A stretch of DNA of 64,000 bases from Hygrocybe punicea (GCA_963556145.1 OY744468.1:1426001-1490000), one strand, 5' to 3'. Counted from the first letter of the stretch, positions 9,781-20,287 are shown. Notes: a model not told the origin generated them from the sequence alone. Numbers and translations are program-made.

Positions 9781-11170
9781 TTGCCCGACCTGCCCATTGT
9801 ACACCCAACAACCATTCCATCAACATCTCAGCCAATTCCTATTCCAGCAATGACTTCGACCTCCACATCTTCAACCACTCCCCATGTTACTGCTCCCCAT
9901 GTCACCCCACAACAAATGCCTGCTTGTGGTCATTCTACAGCCCTGACCTTCGACAGGAACCTGCTCAACTTAAACCGCTTCTTCAAAGAAGTTGAGCTAC
10001 TTGTTGCCGATGCTGGCCCCGATGCAGGCTGCATCAAACATAGCTTGCACTAGGTGTCCCTTAGTGATTATGAGCTTTGGGCAAGTCTTCCTAGCACGAC
10101 CAGCACCAATTACGCGACTTTCAAAAAAAACGTACTCATGCTATACCCAGGCACGGAAGATGATCATCGGTACACAATGGTGGATCTCAACCATCTTACC
10201 CACACCCAAACCAGTTATGGCATCCGTACTTGTGCTGAACTTGGCAAATACTATCGCGAGTTCATCTGGATCTCAGGGTTCCTTGTAGACAAAGGTCGGA
10301 TCTCTCCTCGAGAAGGCAACATCGCATACGAGAACGGCTTCCATGCCAAGCTCAAAAAGGACATCAAAACCCATCTGCAGTACCAGAAGCTGAACCATTT
10401 CCATAGCGACCACTACAACTTCCAGGACTTCCATAACTGCACCCACTTCTTGCTGGCCAGAACCGTGGCCAAACTGTCCACTGTCTCTTGTCTATCGTCA
10501 ACGTCGCCTGCTGCCATTAGGTATTTGACTCCCATAGAACCTGCCACCTGCTACCCGCCACCCGCTCGCTATGACCCGGTCGTTCCTAAAGCGGAACCGG
10601 TCAAACCTAACATATCCGACCTCTTTCATCTCATCTCACAGCAACTCGCTGTCCTCACACAAGCCCTCACTGAATGTAACAATCCTCCAAAGCCTTGTGC
10701 AAATAGGGCTGAGCCGACCACCATGGGACAGGGGTTCACCAATTTTAACTGCCTCTTTTGTGATGACCCATTCCATCATATATGTGATTGTCCAATCTGT
10801 GAGCAGTACACTCAGGACGGAATATGCCGCAAGAATGAGCACAGCTGCATGGTGTTGCCCAATGGAATGTATCTTCCAAAGGCTATTGTTGGCAAAAATA
10901 TGAAGGATCACTTCGACGTGTGGCATGCGCAGAACCCTGGCAACCGCGCTCCCCCTGCTTGTAACCCCACAGAACCATTACAATGCAACCCCCCACCTCA
11001 TGTCAAAACCAACTTCGTCTCTGCCGTCAAAGTACCGACCTATGAACCTGAGGTCACTACTGAGTACACTGACATCTTTCAGTCCACGACATCTGACATT
11101 GACAACGACAATGATGATATGGTTTCCACGTCTATGACCCCGGATAAAGAGATAATAAATGATGAAAAAT
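9781..11170 (+). pseudogene. Gag of the second gypsy element
   Basis: An open frame from about 9781, broken by TAG at 10051-10053, then continuing in the same frame to about 11170. The N-terminal half resembles the capsid region of related elements (FDRNLLNLNRFFKEVELL; DYELWASLP). The C-terminal half has a Cys/His cluster C-x2-C-x4-HH-x2-C-x-C starting near 10756, with 'CRKNEHSCMVLPNGMYLP' after it, as in Agaricomycete gags. It then runs into an acidic Asp/Asn stretch. A foreign insertion follows at about 11170. Confidence 0.8.
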
Positions 11171-11935
11171 GTCGCAAAGGTGCGAACGAGACTTGGGGAC
11201 ACTCCCGACAATAACGCGATAGTGCGCGATAATATGCGCGATATAATAAACAAACGCGAAGAGTCGCAAGACAATGCAATGTCGCAATGCAGTGATAAAC
11301 AAGGATCGGAAGGCTTAGCTGGGTGTCCTAGATGACAGCGCGATACGCGGTGATGACGCAACGAGACGGAGGTTCTGCGCTACAACTTAGGTCACGATAG
11401 TGGAGAGTACGCGATGAGGAGAGACGCAGATTCGAGTGAGAATGACTAGATCTTTTCAAAACTTAAGCCGCAAACTAGTGGAGAGGGGAGAACTGGGTTC
11501 TTCTTTGCATATTTTCTACTACAGGACACTTTTTATATTCTAAAGGGATAGGGGGAAAGGGTGGATGAGTGAAATAGAAATGCAGCGAAATATCGCATGA
11601 AAGTGACAAAACGGGAACGGAATAGCGAAGGATTTGAAATAACAGCGAATATCACATGAAAGTCGGCGAAAAGACGAAGATAAACTGGATGAATTACATT
11701 TCTGGTATCAGACTCGGTGTCTGAACGTGTAGGACGTGTTTAACAGTCGTGTGTCAGCGTATTAAGACCGGGTCGCGCGGTTAAGATACAGCGAAGATGT
11801 TGCGGTCACGCGCGTGTCGATCGGCGTAAGTCGCGCAAGTTGTGGGCGGCGCGCTGATGTTTCGCATGTACGCGGGACTGCAAAAGAGTCGTAGGGAAAG
11901 TAGAATTGACCATATGAGAGATTCCGTGCCCAAAG
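11170..11935. mobile_element. CpG-rich insertion between gag and protease, probably a solo LTR
   Basis: The gag frame is lost at about 11170 and a coiled-coil frame typical of the same element resumes at about 11935. The intervening 0.77 kb is rich in CGCG and GCGAT motifs, unlike the CpG-poor host element, which suggests a younger insert. It starts near TGTCGCAAAGG. A conserved end and a target duplication could not be fixed, so the LTR assignment is tentative. Confidence 0.5.
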
Positions 11936-11939
11936 GGAG

Positions 11940-12726
11940 AGACTGCGTATCAACGAGCAGATCAAGGTTTTGGAAGCCGAAGTGCAGCGGCTTCGTAAAC
12001 AGGTTAGATTCAACGACATAGAGATCCCCTCAAAAGCAAAAGGCAAATCTAGAGAATCATATCCCAATCTGCCTGCCGCATCCACCTCTGTTCCTGCCAC
12101 GAAACCTGCCAAGAAAACGGCCAGGCCTATCAATGAGCACCTGATCACCATAGTTCCCCCTTCGAATACACAGCCGACTGAGCCAACCGCCTTCATGCCA
12201 CGCACTCCCCAGAACCTTCCCGCGTTGCACCCTCAATACCGCTACCAGGCCCCCATTGAGGACCCCGGTATTGCTAAATCCGTCATCAACTGTGCACTCG
12301 ATTCTCAGGTTTGCATTTCGCAACGAGAACTCTTAGCCATGTTGTCTGACGCTCGCCATCATATGAAGGATCTCACTACTTCGAAAAAGGTCACCACTGA
12401 GACCAACAATGTAGAGGTTTTCCACCTTCACATGTCCAAAATCCCCACCTGCACCTGCCAACATTGTCAGGAGAATGTCCGCTCGTTGTCGGCTGAGACT
12501 TGGTCCCTCTCCATGCGGTCTACCTGCTCATCAATGGCAAGTTTGTATTCGAGTGCATCCTCGACAACGGCTCCATGATCATCGGCATGTGACGCGACAT
12601 TTGGGAAAAACTCGGTTACAGCCTCCAGAACATGAAGATGCAGATGCAGTTGGCAAACAAAAGTGACAACGACACCCTCGGCCAGATTTCCAACCTCAAA
12701 TTTACCTTTGGTGACGTCGATCTGTT
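11940..12726 (+). pseudogene. Coiled-coil linker and N-terminal half of protease, second gypsy element
   Basis: A frame beginning with a short coiled coil (residues like 'EQIKVLEAEVQRLRKQV' near 11960) continues through a Pro/Thr-rich linker. It then shifts frame into the retropepsin region around 12515-12726 (FECILDNGSMI with the D-x-G triad, then a strand ending in FGDVDLFV). A TGA at 12590-12592 lies where relatives have Arg. The protease is cut at 12727 by the TGTTACGG insertion and resumes at about 14362. Confidence 0.75.
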
Positions 12727-13218
12727 TGTTACGGATCGCTTCTGCAGCGGGCTCCGGCAACAATCAACTTAACTGGGAGGTGGTTTCCAGAGGAGAGAAG
12801 AGCAGCTTTCATTGTTGCTTACAGCTAAGACAACACTGCTAAGAGGGGGGGTCAAGGTCTAATGTCATTGCGAGCTGTGGGGATTACCCAAAACAAGATG
12901 AGTCTGCCCCAAGAACCAGACTAAATGTAAGGAAAAGAAAGAAGAAAAAGTCCGAACAAACAACAAGGACAGTAGATATAGTGAATGGACTTGAGGGGAG
13001 GTAAATGGGAATCCAACCATGAAGCTACCACATGTCCAACTACACCATGTTTTCACCATGAGGTGGACATGAGGCGTCCTCATGTCGATGTTCTCGCGAT
13101 CCAACTGGAGGCCCAGGTGTCATTGAGGAATAGAGGGGGTCCGGATGACTCGGATGATTTGTCATCGGATCATGTGATGTGCAGAATTGCCTATTCGGGG
13201 TCTACACTTGCTGTAACA
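12727..13218 (-). repeat. LTR of the insertion at 12727 (tentative end)
   Basis: It opens with the family end TGTTACGG and includes the block CAACAATCAACTTAACT..TTTCCAGAGGAGAGAA, found inverted at 39972-40166. The right end at TGTAACA (13218) is chosen because the resulting length (492 bp) is close to the 488-bp solo LTR at 40526-41013. Confidence 0.5.
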
Positions 13219-13603
13219 GGCAAGTGCGCAGTCTGGCAAGTGCATTGGACGGTCGGGTCGAAGATGGGTATCGTCCAGTGTAGGATTGGTGATGAGAGTG
13301 TCTTGAGGTAGCGGGGACATAGCGACAAGGTCGGTATAAAGGAAAACAAAGGAATGTATGGAAGGAAAACCAACTAGGATGGTGGGATAGTCGAGGTCAG
13401 ACATGTGAACAGCATAAGCTGTACCGGATGATGATGTCTGTGTCGATGATGTATCGAGGAGCAATGTCTTGTCCTGTCTGTGGAACAATGCGGTCCACCT
13501 GATGTCGGTATTCATCCAAGAAAGGGTATTGTTGTAAACGAGTGTGGGAGATATCAAGGTTATAGATGGAAAAGGTTAAATGAATGTGGGTCCAGGTTTC
13601 GAG

Positions 13604-14071
13604 TCATGGCACGAGTGACAAGCTGTGGGAATAAGATATCAGGTACTGCGATGAAGCAATGTCGTGTGAACAATATGCGATAGGGGTTGGTTCACTGTTT
13701 GGGAAGTCGTATGGTCTGTGGTCGAAGTCCAAAAGAATGTGCTTCGGCAATGGTCGGATTAGAGAGAACAGTGAAATGTCTTGTGATCGGGGATTGTTCA
13801 GGGCATGCATGCAGGTGAGGAATGTCGTCAGATAATCAGGGAGGATAATGGTAGGCACGGAATACGAAAGTGGAAACCATATATCCAGGTATGGCAATTG
13901 TCAATTACATGGTGAGATATTGTCGAGGTGGAAGTCGGAAGTATCGATGGCAGAAGGGTTTCGGTACCGATGCCAAAGATAGATCATAACAAGGTAAAAA
14001 CCAATGAGGAAGGTGATGGCGATGCTGCCAATGATGATTACAGTAATTAGCTGTGTCGGGAGTACAGCCAT
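13604..14071 (-). pseudogene. Membrane-anchored ORF of the truncated gypsy-like element
   Basis: ATG at 14071 opens a 56-residue frame with one strong transmembrane helix (residues about 8-33, 'LITVIIIGSIAITFLIGFY' and following) and a basic stop-transfer HRYR, then TGA at 13901-13903. The same frame stays open beyond it to 13604. The TGA context (AAT TGA CAA) again fits a former CGA. No homologue is recognised. Its place between pol and 3' LTR is where envelope-like or accessory ORFs occur in some gypsy elements, but nothing here shows a fusion protein. Confidence 0.45.
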
Positions 14072-14361
14072 TGTAAATCGGTTTGTCGTGGGATGAAGTC
14101 AACAATATGTCAGGGTGAGGGAAAAGACAATAGCAATGATGTCCATCGGCAAGGAGACTATTCGGGTACAGCAAGGTAACGTGGGGATGTGTCCATGGTT
14201 GGTCTGGATTGTTCTAGAAGAAAAGAGAACAAGGACAAGAAGAAACAACGATGTCCGAAAGAAGACAAAAGGTAAAAGGAAACGAAAAAGGAAGGTGTGA
14301 TAAAGTGGAATCGTCATGGTGGGTAATGGAGTTGGAATCGGAGTTGTGGAGTTGAAAAATG

Positions 14362-14785
14362 GTTCCTGCAAGTCCAAGTTGTCGACGATGCCCGGTACGA
14401 GATTCTTATCAGCTGCCCCTTCTTCACACTTTCTGAGGCCCTCACGAAGGATTATAAAAATGGACAGCAACAAGTCACAATCACGGATCCAAACACCGGC
14501 GCTGTCGTCACTTTGCCCACCATCGAGCACAATCAGAAGAACTGACGAGAGCGGTCTGACACCGGAAAGCTGGATTTTTAGAAGTTGAGGACCCAGAGAT
14601 ACCTCTCAGGAAGGATGCACCAGGAGATGAGAAGCCACCACTCGAAAGCGACCACACCTATACCACGAACTATTCTTCCCTTTTGCCATTTCCCTTAGAA
14701 GAGGACTTATGTTTTTCTATCGATTTAGATTTCTCTTCGTCTCAGCCTCAGACTGCTGCCCAGTACATCTCTTTGTTGACCGATG
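14362..14785 (+). pseudogene. C-terminal half of protease and linker, second gypsy element
   Basis: The protease frame resumes with 'LQVQVVDDARYEILISCPFF' (last strand of the retropepsin fold, ending near the DPNTGAVV segment) and runs to about 14548. A TGA follows and the frame then shifts near 14578. It continues as the acidic linker 'EVEDPEIPLRKDAPGDEKPP' toward the RT region. Element R1 interrupts it at 14786. Confidence 0.75.
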
Positions 14786-15080
14786 TAGTGTTGCTGTAGT
14801 TCGGTTCCGAACCTAGCCGAACCCGGTTCAAACCCTGAACCGAACCCTAAGTTCGGTCTAAGTTCAGCCAAGTGCTGAACCGGACCGCGGGTTCAGTTCC
14901 GGGTTTCGAGGCCTGCCGGATTTCCTGAATGGCTCCAAACCGCGTTCAAACCGCGAACGCGGATATTTTTAAGGTATTGATTTCATTTGTTTTTCATATT
15001 TCTTTACTTACTATTTTGTGTTAAACGGCATCATGTGACCGGCCGTGACCTTTCACGCAACACAGCAACTTCAACGCAGG

Positions 15081-15111
15081 TTGAACACAACACAATTTGT
15101 GTTGTGTTCAA
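15081..15111 (+). other. 14-bp perfect hairpin next to the R1 donor site
   Basis: TTGAACACAACACA (15081-15094), a 3-nt loop ATT, and its exact complement (15098-15111), ending 2 nt before the GTAAGT donor. It could occlude the splice site in RNA. It is not present in R2, whose exon sequence differs here. Confidence 0.6.
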
Positions 15112-15113
15112 AG

Positions 15114-15160
15114 GTAAGTTTCCATTTTTTTCTTAACTTTACTAATGTTATTTGCGGCAG
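15114..15160 (+). other. Predicted 47-nt intron of R1
   Basis: GTAAGT donor at 15114, a TTACTAATG branch-like motif near 15140 and a GGCAG acceptor ending at 15160. R2 has an intron of identical length and closely matching sequence at the same relative place; R3 has a 47-nt intron on its minus strand. Confidence 0.75.
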
Positions 15161-15636
15161 GCAACTCGACTGCGACCACATCGCAACCACATTGGCACAA
15201 GATGAATGCCAACGCCAACGCAATGCCAACGGACGCGGGGCAGCCGCAACACCACCACCACCACCACCACCACCACCACCACCAGCGGCGGCAATGGCAA
15301 CGGCAAAGGCAACGGCAACCAGGCAACGACAATGGCAACGGCCAGCAGCAGCAGCAACAGCGGAAGCAGCAGCGCCGGCAGCAACGGCAGCAGCAGCAGC
15401 AGCAGCAGCAGCAGCGGCAACAGCCAAAGCCATCCAACATCACCACCAGCGGCGGCAACAACAACGGCAACCACAACTATGACGGCCAGCAGCAGCAGCA
15501 ATGCCGGCAGCAGCAGCAACAGCAACAGCAGCAACGGCAGCAGCAGCAACGGCCACGACAGCAGCAGCAGCAGTGGCAGCAGCAACGGCGACGGCAGCAG
15601 CAGCAGCGCCGGCAGCGGCAGCAACGGCAGCAGTGA
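15161..15636 (+). CDS. Gln/His-rich ORF of R1
   Basis: Following the intron, a frame open through 15636 encodes Asn/Ala residues, eleven consecutive His, then long Gln tracts with Arg and Pro. Its repeats are CAG, CAC and CAA codons. Other frames of the same tract are also open (Ala-, Ser/Gly-rich), which is expected for such repeats, so translation is not proven. The support is positional: R1, R2 and R3 each have an intron immediately before such an ORF, and the His tract is shared by R1 and R2. No function can be assigned; low-complexity polyQ proteins can form condensates or aggregates, but that is speculation. Confidence 0.4.
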
Positions 15637-15684
15637 CAGCGGCGGCAGCAGCAGCGCCGGACGGCTCCCCCGCAGCCCAACTAC

Positions 15685-15734
15685 CTCGCGAAGTGTAGCG
15701 CCGTATCGATTGATACGTGCCTGCCATTCGCGAG
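15685..15734. repeat. Nested hairpin module of R1
   Basis: Outer stem CTCGCGAA (15685-15692) with TTCGCGAG (15727-15734). Inside it is an inner stem CGTATC/GATACG (15702-15707 and 15712-15717) with a 4-nt loop. R2 has the same plan with a compensated base pair in the outer stem. Confidence 0.75.
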
Positions 15735-15936
15735 GAGAACGGAGCTCATGGGGTGAGCCCACCTCGGTCCGGGGTTCAGACCACGTCTGAACCCAGACCG
15801 AACACGGAGAAACGGTTCAATGCCGTCCGGGTCCAGGTTTGGCCATGCGCCAAACCAGACCCGAAGTTCAGTTCGCAGTTCCGCCAAAAAGGGTCGGAAC
15901 CGGACCGAACTGAACTTCGGCAACACTAGACCGATG

Positions 15937-16141
15937 TACAAAATCAGATACATACTACGGATACCCTTCCCTCCTCTTGTTCCATTTCTGCTCCCACGTC
16001 ATCTGTTTCCTCTTTGAATATTTGTAACAACACCCCTACTGAACACGCTACTTATATCTCGTATACAACCCCCACCAGGGACCTAAAAGGTGTCGTCACC
16101 AAGAAAAAGTATAAAAAGGTAGCCGATCGAATCCGCCCAAT
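15937..16141 (+). pseudogene. Linker before RT, second gypsy element (left of MITE)
   Basis: The frame continues from before R1 ('YISLLTDV' then 'QNQIHTTDT') through a Ser/Thr/Pro-rich linker to 'KKKYKKVADRIRPI', a conserved basic segment upstream of RT in this family. It is interrupted at 16142 by a 320-bp MITE and resumes at 16470. Confidence 0.75.
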
Positions 16142-16461
16142 TAGGGAAATGCAGGGGTAATCCCAGGATACATTTGTCTGTATCCGTACTCGTACTCCCC
16201 ACAGATACGGATGCAATATCCACGGATTTTACCCACGGATTCGCGATCAAAATGAGCCGGAGATCACCTGAAACGGTCAAGAATTGACTGAGATAGAGTC
16301 CAATCAATGTTTAGTCTCTATCTCAGTCAATTCTTGACCATTTTGGATGATCTCCGGCTCATTTTGAAGCCCACGGATACGAGAATCTGAATCCGTACTC
16401 GTACTCTTAAGAGTACGGATACCTGCGGAAAAGGATTTACCCTTAACCCTGCATTTCCCTA
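16142..16461. mobile_element. MITE with 15-bp TIR and 8-bp target duplication
   Basis: 320 bp with ends TAGGGAAATGCAGGG and its complement. The duplications are CGCCCAAT (16134-16141) and TGCCCAAT (16462-16469), one mismatch, a CpG to TpG change. Deleting it plus one duplication restores the RT linker frame. Inside, about 50-bp arms around 16249-16300 and 16311-16366 form a second large inverted repeat. The 8-bp duplication suggests a hAT-type element. Confidence 0.85.
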
Positions 16462-16469
16462 TGCCCAAT

Positions 16470-17262
16470 CTCCACCACTCTTCCCAACGAATACTGGATC
16501 ATACGCGAGATCACCGGCAACCCGCTAGCCGATTTACCCATGCTCCCGACACATCTGCCCGACTTTACACCCAGCACCTGCTACACCCAGGAATGACACA
16601 ATGCAATGCCGATGAACCCAGATGGATTCCTTTGGCTTGAGGAAAAGAAACTCAGCCACCATATCATTAAAACGCAAGAAGCCACTTTCGCCTGGAACGA
16701 ATCCGAGAAAGGGCAATTCAACATGGACTACTTCCCACCGATCCACATTGCCGCTGTACCGCACGACCTGTGGGTCCATAGAAATATTCCAATCCCACCC
16801 GGCATCCTTAACGAAGTCATCGGCATCATCAAAGACAAGATTAATGCCGGTACCTATGAACCCTCAAATTCATCATACCGCTCCCGCTGGTTTTGCATTT
16901 TGAAAAAGGATGGGAAGTCCCTTCATATCATCCACAATCTACAGCTGCTTAACACTGTCACTATCCGTGATCCCGCCGTACCGCCCATGACCAAGCACTT
17001 TGGTGGCCACTCTTGCTACACCTCCTTTGACCTCTTTGTCTCATTTGACCAACGCCTTGTCCATGCCTCGTCTTGGGACTATATGACGTTTCAATCTCCA
17101 CTCAGAACACTTCGGCTTATACAAATCACTATGGGGTACACTAACTCCCCACAGATCTTACACGGTGACTCCACGTACATCCTCCATGATGAAATCCCAC
17201 ACCTTGCCATTCCGTATATGGACGATATTCCCATCAAAGGGCCTCCAACCCACTACAAGTAA
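16470..17262 (+). pseudogene. Reverse transcriptase, second gypsy element
   Basis: RT fingers and palm of the Agaricomycete gypsy type: 'IPIPPGILNEVIGIIKDKI', 'YRSRWFCILKKDGKSL', the thumb-proximal 'ITMGYTNSPQI' and the catalytic IPYMDDIP box near 17213-17236. A TGA at 16594-16596 falls where relatives have Arg. The frame is otherwise open from 16597 to the MITE inserted after the YMDD box. Confidence 0.85.
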
Positions 17263-17268
17263 CCCGAC

Positions 17269-17620
17269 AGTAAGATAGGCCTCATTCATATACGACCATA
17301 TGTGACATTTCGTGACAAATCATGTGCCCTCAGCCATTTCGAAACAAATGTGACATTTTGATTGAAAATATAGCCTTGTTTGTAGGCATAGATCAAACTT
17401 GCTTTTGCATCTCCTCATTACACAGGTCAAAAATAAAAATTCTGCTTCCTGGGAGTTGTTTGGGATACAATTATGTGTAGTTCCCAGGAGCCATAAATTT
17501 TATTTTTGAAATGTGGATGGAGGAGATAGGCATTTGGTGAGTTAAACTGTGTTTTACCTGCCAAGCGTGACAATTTTCATCACATGACATTAGTCGTATT
17601 TGAATGAGGCCTATCTTACC
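17269..17620. mobile_element. MITE-like insertion with GTAAGATAGGCC ends
   Basis: Terminal inverted repeats GTAAGATAGGCCTCATTCA (from 17270) and its exact complement (ending 17619), with further matching to about 40 bp (..ATACGAC..). It interrupts RT just after the YMDD box. The target duplication is not clean, so the outer limits are uncertain by a few bases. No ORF. Confidence 0.75.
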
Positions 17621-19304
17621 TATGAGACCATACCCGAGAACCCGGCAATCTGACGCTTTATTTGGGAACACTTCCAAGGTGTCAACCGCGTCATCCAGTA
17701 TTTCCACTATGTCGGCAGTACCTTCAATGGCAAGAAACTCGAGCTGTGTTGACCCTCAGTCATCATTGTTGGCCACCAATGCACATATGAAGGACGAGTA
17801 GCTGACGAGTCCAAAGTGCAGAAGATTTGCGATTGGCGAATACCGACCAACCTCACTGAAGTTTGTGCCTTCCTCGGTCTCTGTGGCATCTTGCGCATCT
17901 TTATCAAAGACTTCTCGCTCCACTCCTGACCCCTCATCTGTCTTACCTGGAAAGGGACACCCTTCGAATTTGGCAAAGACGAAGAGACCACCATAGACTA
18001 CCTCAAGAATGCCGTCATCACATCGCCAGTGCTGCGCAGTATCAACTACATGCATGAATGGGAGGTCATTCTCGCCGTTGATTCCTCCGTCCTTGGAGTC
18101 GGCTTCATTCTCATGCAAATCCACGCAGATGGAAAACGCTATCCAAATTGCTTTGGTTCAACATCGTGGAACAAACGCAAAGCCCGATACTCCCAGTCTA
18201 AGCTCGAGCTCTACAGCCTCTTCAGGGCCCTCCACACCTACCGGATCTTTATTATCAGTGTCTGCAATCTCACCGTTGAAGTTGATGCCAAGTATATAAA
18301 AGGGATGCTCAACAATCCCGACATCCAACCCAATGTGACAATCAACTGCTGGATAGCTGGCCTTCTCCTGTTCAATTTCAGACTTGTTCATGTACCCACT
18401 TCCACACACGGTGCACCTGACGGACTCTCCAGACACCCCCGCGCTACAGAAGACCCCGAGGAGATCGACAACTCTGAAGATTGGCTCGACAACTCCTACA
18501 GTTTCTTTATGGAAGTTGTTAACTACCGACCCATCCCCATGTCATCTAAGCTGATTGCCATATGTGGCCATTGCCGTACCACCACTGACCGGCTCCAAGA
18601 GTTACCCACCGCCCTCATCTATACAAATCAGGAAGCTGTTTCTGACATACTGTGATCCGATAAAGTGCACACAGCCGATGCTCGTCTTGCCCTCGTCAAG
18701 ACCTGGTTACAAGATCTAACCCAACCCGCAAACCTCATGGATGAAGAATACCGCCTCTTCTTATGATACTCCCTTGAGTTCTTCATCACCAATAACAAGC
18801 TCTGGCATAAAGACCGTCACGGGAAACACAAACTCATCATACCGCCCGACCACTGGCTTCAATTACTCAAAGACACTCACGACTCCCTTGGCCATAAAGG
18901 CATATTTTCTGTCTGTGCTTGGCTACTTGACTGTTTCTGGTGACCGCACCTTGACCACAACATTAAGTGGTACGTCCAGTCTTGTCATCAGTGCCAAGTA
19001 CAGCAAATGCATTATCACCATATTCCACCCACCGTCACTACACTGGCCTTGCTCTTCCACAAAGCATATGTTGACATGATGTTTATGCCACAATCTGGTG
19101 GCTATTGTGACATTGTCCAAGCCCATTGCTCCCTGTCCACTTACCCAGAGTTTAGAATGCTACGCCGCGAGACCGGTTCGACCATCAGCATGTTCCTTTT
19201 CGAGGATATCTTATGCCATTGGGGCACCCTTGAAGAAATCATTACTGACAACGGCAAGCCCTTTGTGGAAGCACTTGACTACCTTGCATCCCGCTACGGT
19301 ATCC
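17621..19304 (+). pseudogene. RT thumb, RNase H and integrase N-terminal part, second gypsy element
   Basis: One uninterrupted frame of 1.68 kb without frameshift, TAA or TAG but with six TGA codons (17651, 17750, 17927, 18653, 18764, 18941). It holds the RT connection, then RNase H ('LAVDSSVLGVGFILMQ' with catalytic Asp, Glu in KLELYSL, Asp in VEVDAKY). Next come the integrase zinc finger (H..H and C-x2-C in 'SCHQCQ') and the integrase core with Asp in AYVDMM and in ITDNG. R2 interrupts the core after 'ASRYGI'. Confidence 0.85.
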
Positions 19305-19616
19305 TAGTGTTGCCGTAGTTTGGTTCCGAACCTAGCCGAACCCGGTTCAAACCCCGAACTGAACCCTAGGTTCAGTCTAAGTTCAGCCAAGTGCTGAACC
19401 GGACCGCGGGTTCAGTTCTGGGTTTCGAGGCCTGCCGGATTTCCTGAACGGCTCCAAACCGCGTCCAAACCGCGAACACAGATATTTTTAAGGTATTTAT
19501 TTCATTTGTTTTTCGTATTTCTTTTACTTACTTTTTCGTGGTAAACAGTATCATGTGACCATTACAGGTAGGTTTTCTTCACCAACACCGCAACAACGCA
19601 AGGCCAATGAACACAG

Positions 19617-19663
19617 GTAAGTCTCATAAAATTTCTTAACTTTACTAATATTATCTGCCACAG
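19617..19663 (+). other. Predicted 47-nt intron of R2
   Basis: GTAAGT donor at 19617, a TTACTAATA branch-like site and a CACAG acceptor ending at 19663. Same length as the R1 intron, with matching TTTCTTAACTTTACTAAT core. Confidence 0.75.
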
Positions 19664-19668
19664 GCAAC

Positions 19669-20259
19669 TTGACCGCGACACACACGACCCGGCACAACAT
19701 GGATCCCAGCCCCAACGCAATGCCAACGGACGTGGGATGGCCGCAACACCACCACCACCACCACCACCAGCGGTGGCAACGGCAACGGCATCAACGACGA
19801 CGGCAACGGCCATCAGCAGTGCCAGCAGCAGCAACACCAGCAACAGCAGCAATGCCGGCAACAGCAGCAACGCCGGGAGCAGCAGCCGTGGCAGCAACAC
19901 CACCACAACCATACCACCGCCCCGACAAGGACAACGGTTGGCAGCAGCAGCGCCGGCAATGCCACGCAGGGACCACGGGACAAGACCCCGTCCCTCCACA
20001 TCCCTTGGGGACACCGGAGGGCTCCCCCGCACCCATCTACCTCACGAAGTGCAGCGCCGTATCTATTGATACATGCCTGCCATTCGTGAGGAGAACAGAC
20101 GGGGTGAGCCCACCTCGGTCTGGGTTTCAGACCACGTCTGAACCCAGACTGAACGCGAAGAGATGGTTCGACACCGTCTGGGTCCGGGTTTGGCCATGCG
20201 CCAAACCGGACCCGAAGTTCAGTTCGCGGTTCCGCCAAAAAGGGTCGGAACCGGACTGA
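19669..20259 (+). CDS. His/Gln/Ala-rich ORF of R2
   Basis: A 196-codon frame after the intron, sharing with R1 the segment 'NAMPTD..PQHHHHHHH' followed by Gln/Arg, then Ala/Pro-rich and a tail that extends through the hairpin module and subterminal repeats. Low complexity; translation unproven. It is the clearest of the three ORFs because homology to R1 is visible outside the pure repeats. Confidence 0.4.
   Translation: MTATHTTRHNMDPSPNAMPTDVGWPQHHHHHHHQRWQRQRHQRRRQRPSAVPAAATPATAAMPATAATPGAAAVAATPPQPYHRPDKDNGWQQQRRQCHAGTTGQDPVPPHPLGTPEGSPAPIYLTKCSAVSIDTCLPFVRRTDGVSPPRSGFQTTSEPRLNAKRWFDTVWVRVWPCAKPDPKFSSRFRQKGSEPD
20041..20090. repeat. Nested hairpin module of R2
   Basis: Outer stem CTCACGAA (20041-20048) with TTCGTGAG (20083-20090) and inner stem GTATC/GATAC (20059-20063 and 20068-20072). 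Compared with R1 the outer stem has a G-C pair replaced by A-T on both sides, keeping pairing. Confidence 0.75.
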
Positions 20260-20287
20260 ACTGAACTTCGGCAACACTACGGTATCC

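Larger units (their letters stand above)
12727..14360 (-). mobile_element. 3' portion of a gypsy-like element with LTR, inserted in the protease
   Basis: Starts with TGTTACGGATCGC, the same end as the 1649-8789 LTRs. The first 180 bp match the inverted fragment at 39972-40166. An LTR of about 492 bp (12727-13218, ending GTAACA) is plausible. The rest, to about 14360 where the protease frame resumes, carries minus-strand open frames including a membrane-anchored ORF. No second LTR was found at the right, so this looks like a truncated 3' end of a minus-strand element. No clean target duplication is visible. Confidence 0.6.
14786..15928 (+). mobile_element. hAT-like element R1 carrying a spliced CAG-rich ORF
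   Basis: 1143 bp with perfect 8-bp target duplications GACCGATG (14778-14785 and 15929-15936) and ends TAGTGTTGC../..GGCAACACTA. Removing it with one duplication rejoins the linker frame of the host retroelement. Many GGTTC/GAACC motifs crowd both ends, as subterminal binding motifs do in hAT elements. Inside are a hairpin (15081-15111), an intron (15114-15160), a CAG/CAC repeat region (about 15250-15660) and a nested hairpin module (15685-15734). No transposase is present, so movement would need one supplied in trans. Confidence 0.9.
19305..20279 (+). mobile_element. hAT-like element R2 carrying a spliced CAG-rich ORF
   Basis: 975 bp with perfect 8-bp duplications CGGTATCC (19297-19304 and 20280-20287) and ends TAGTGTTGCCG../..CGGCAACACTA. 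Removing it restores the integrase frame (..SRYGI + QHIHIS..). It is collinear with R1: GGTTC-rich ends, a 47-nt intron (19617-19663), a His/Gln/Ala repeat ORF and a nested hairpin module (20041-20090). It is shorter than R1 mainly in the CAG region. Confidence 0.92.

Noticed and set aside
11168..11211. A 41-44-bp mini-LTR with TGTCGC..CCGACA ends
   Set aside because: No second copy and no target duplication; the foreign sequence continues well beyond it.
15145..15790. Many overlapping Ala-, Leu-, Ser/Gly- and Cys-rich ORFs on both strands of the CAG tract
   Set aside because: Triplet repeats leave all frames open; only the frame after the intron in the element's orientation is kept as a candidate.
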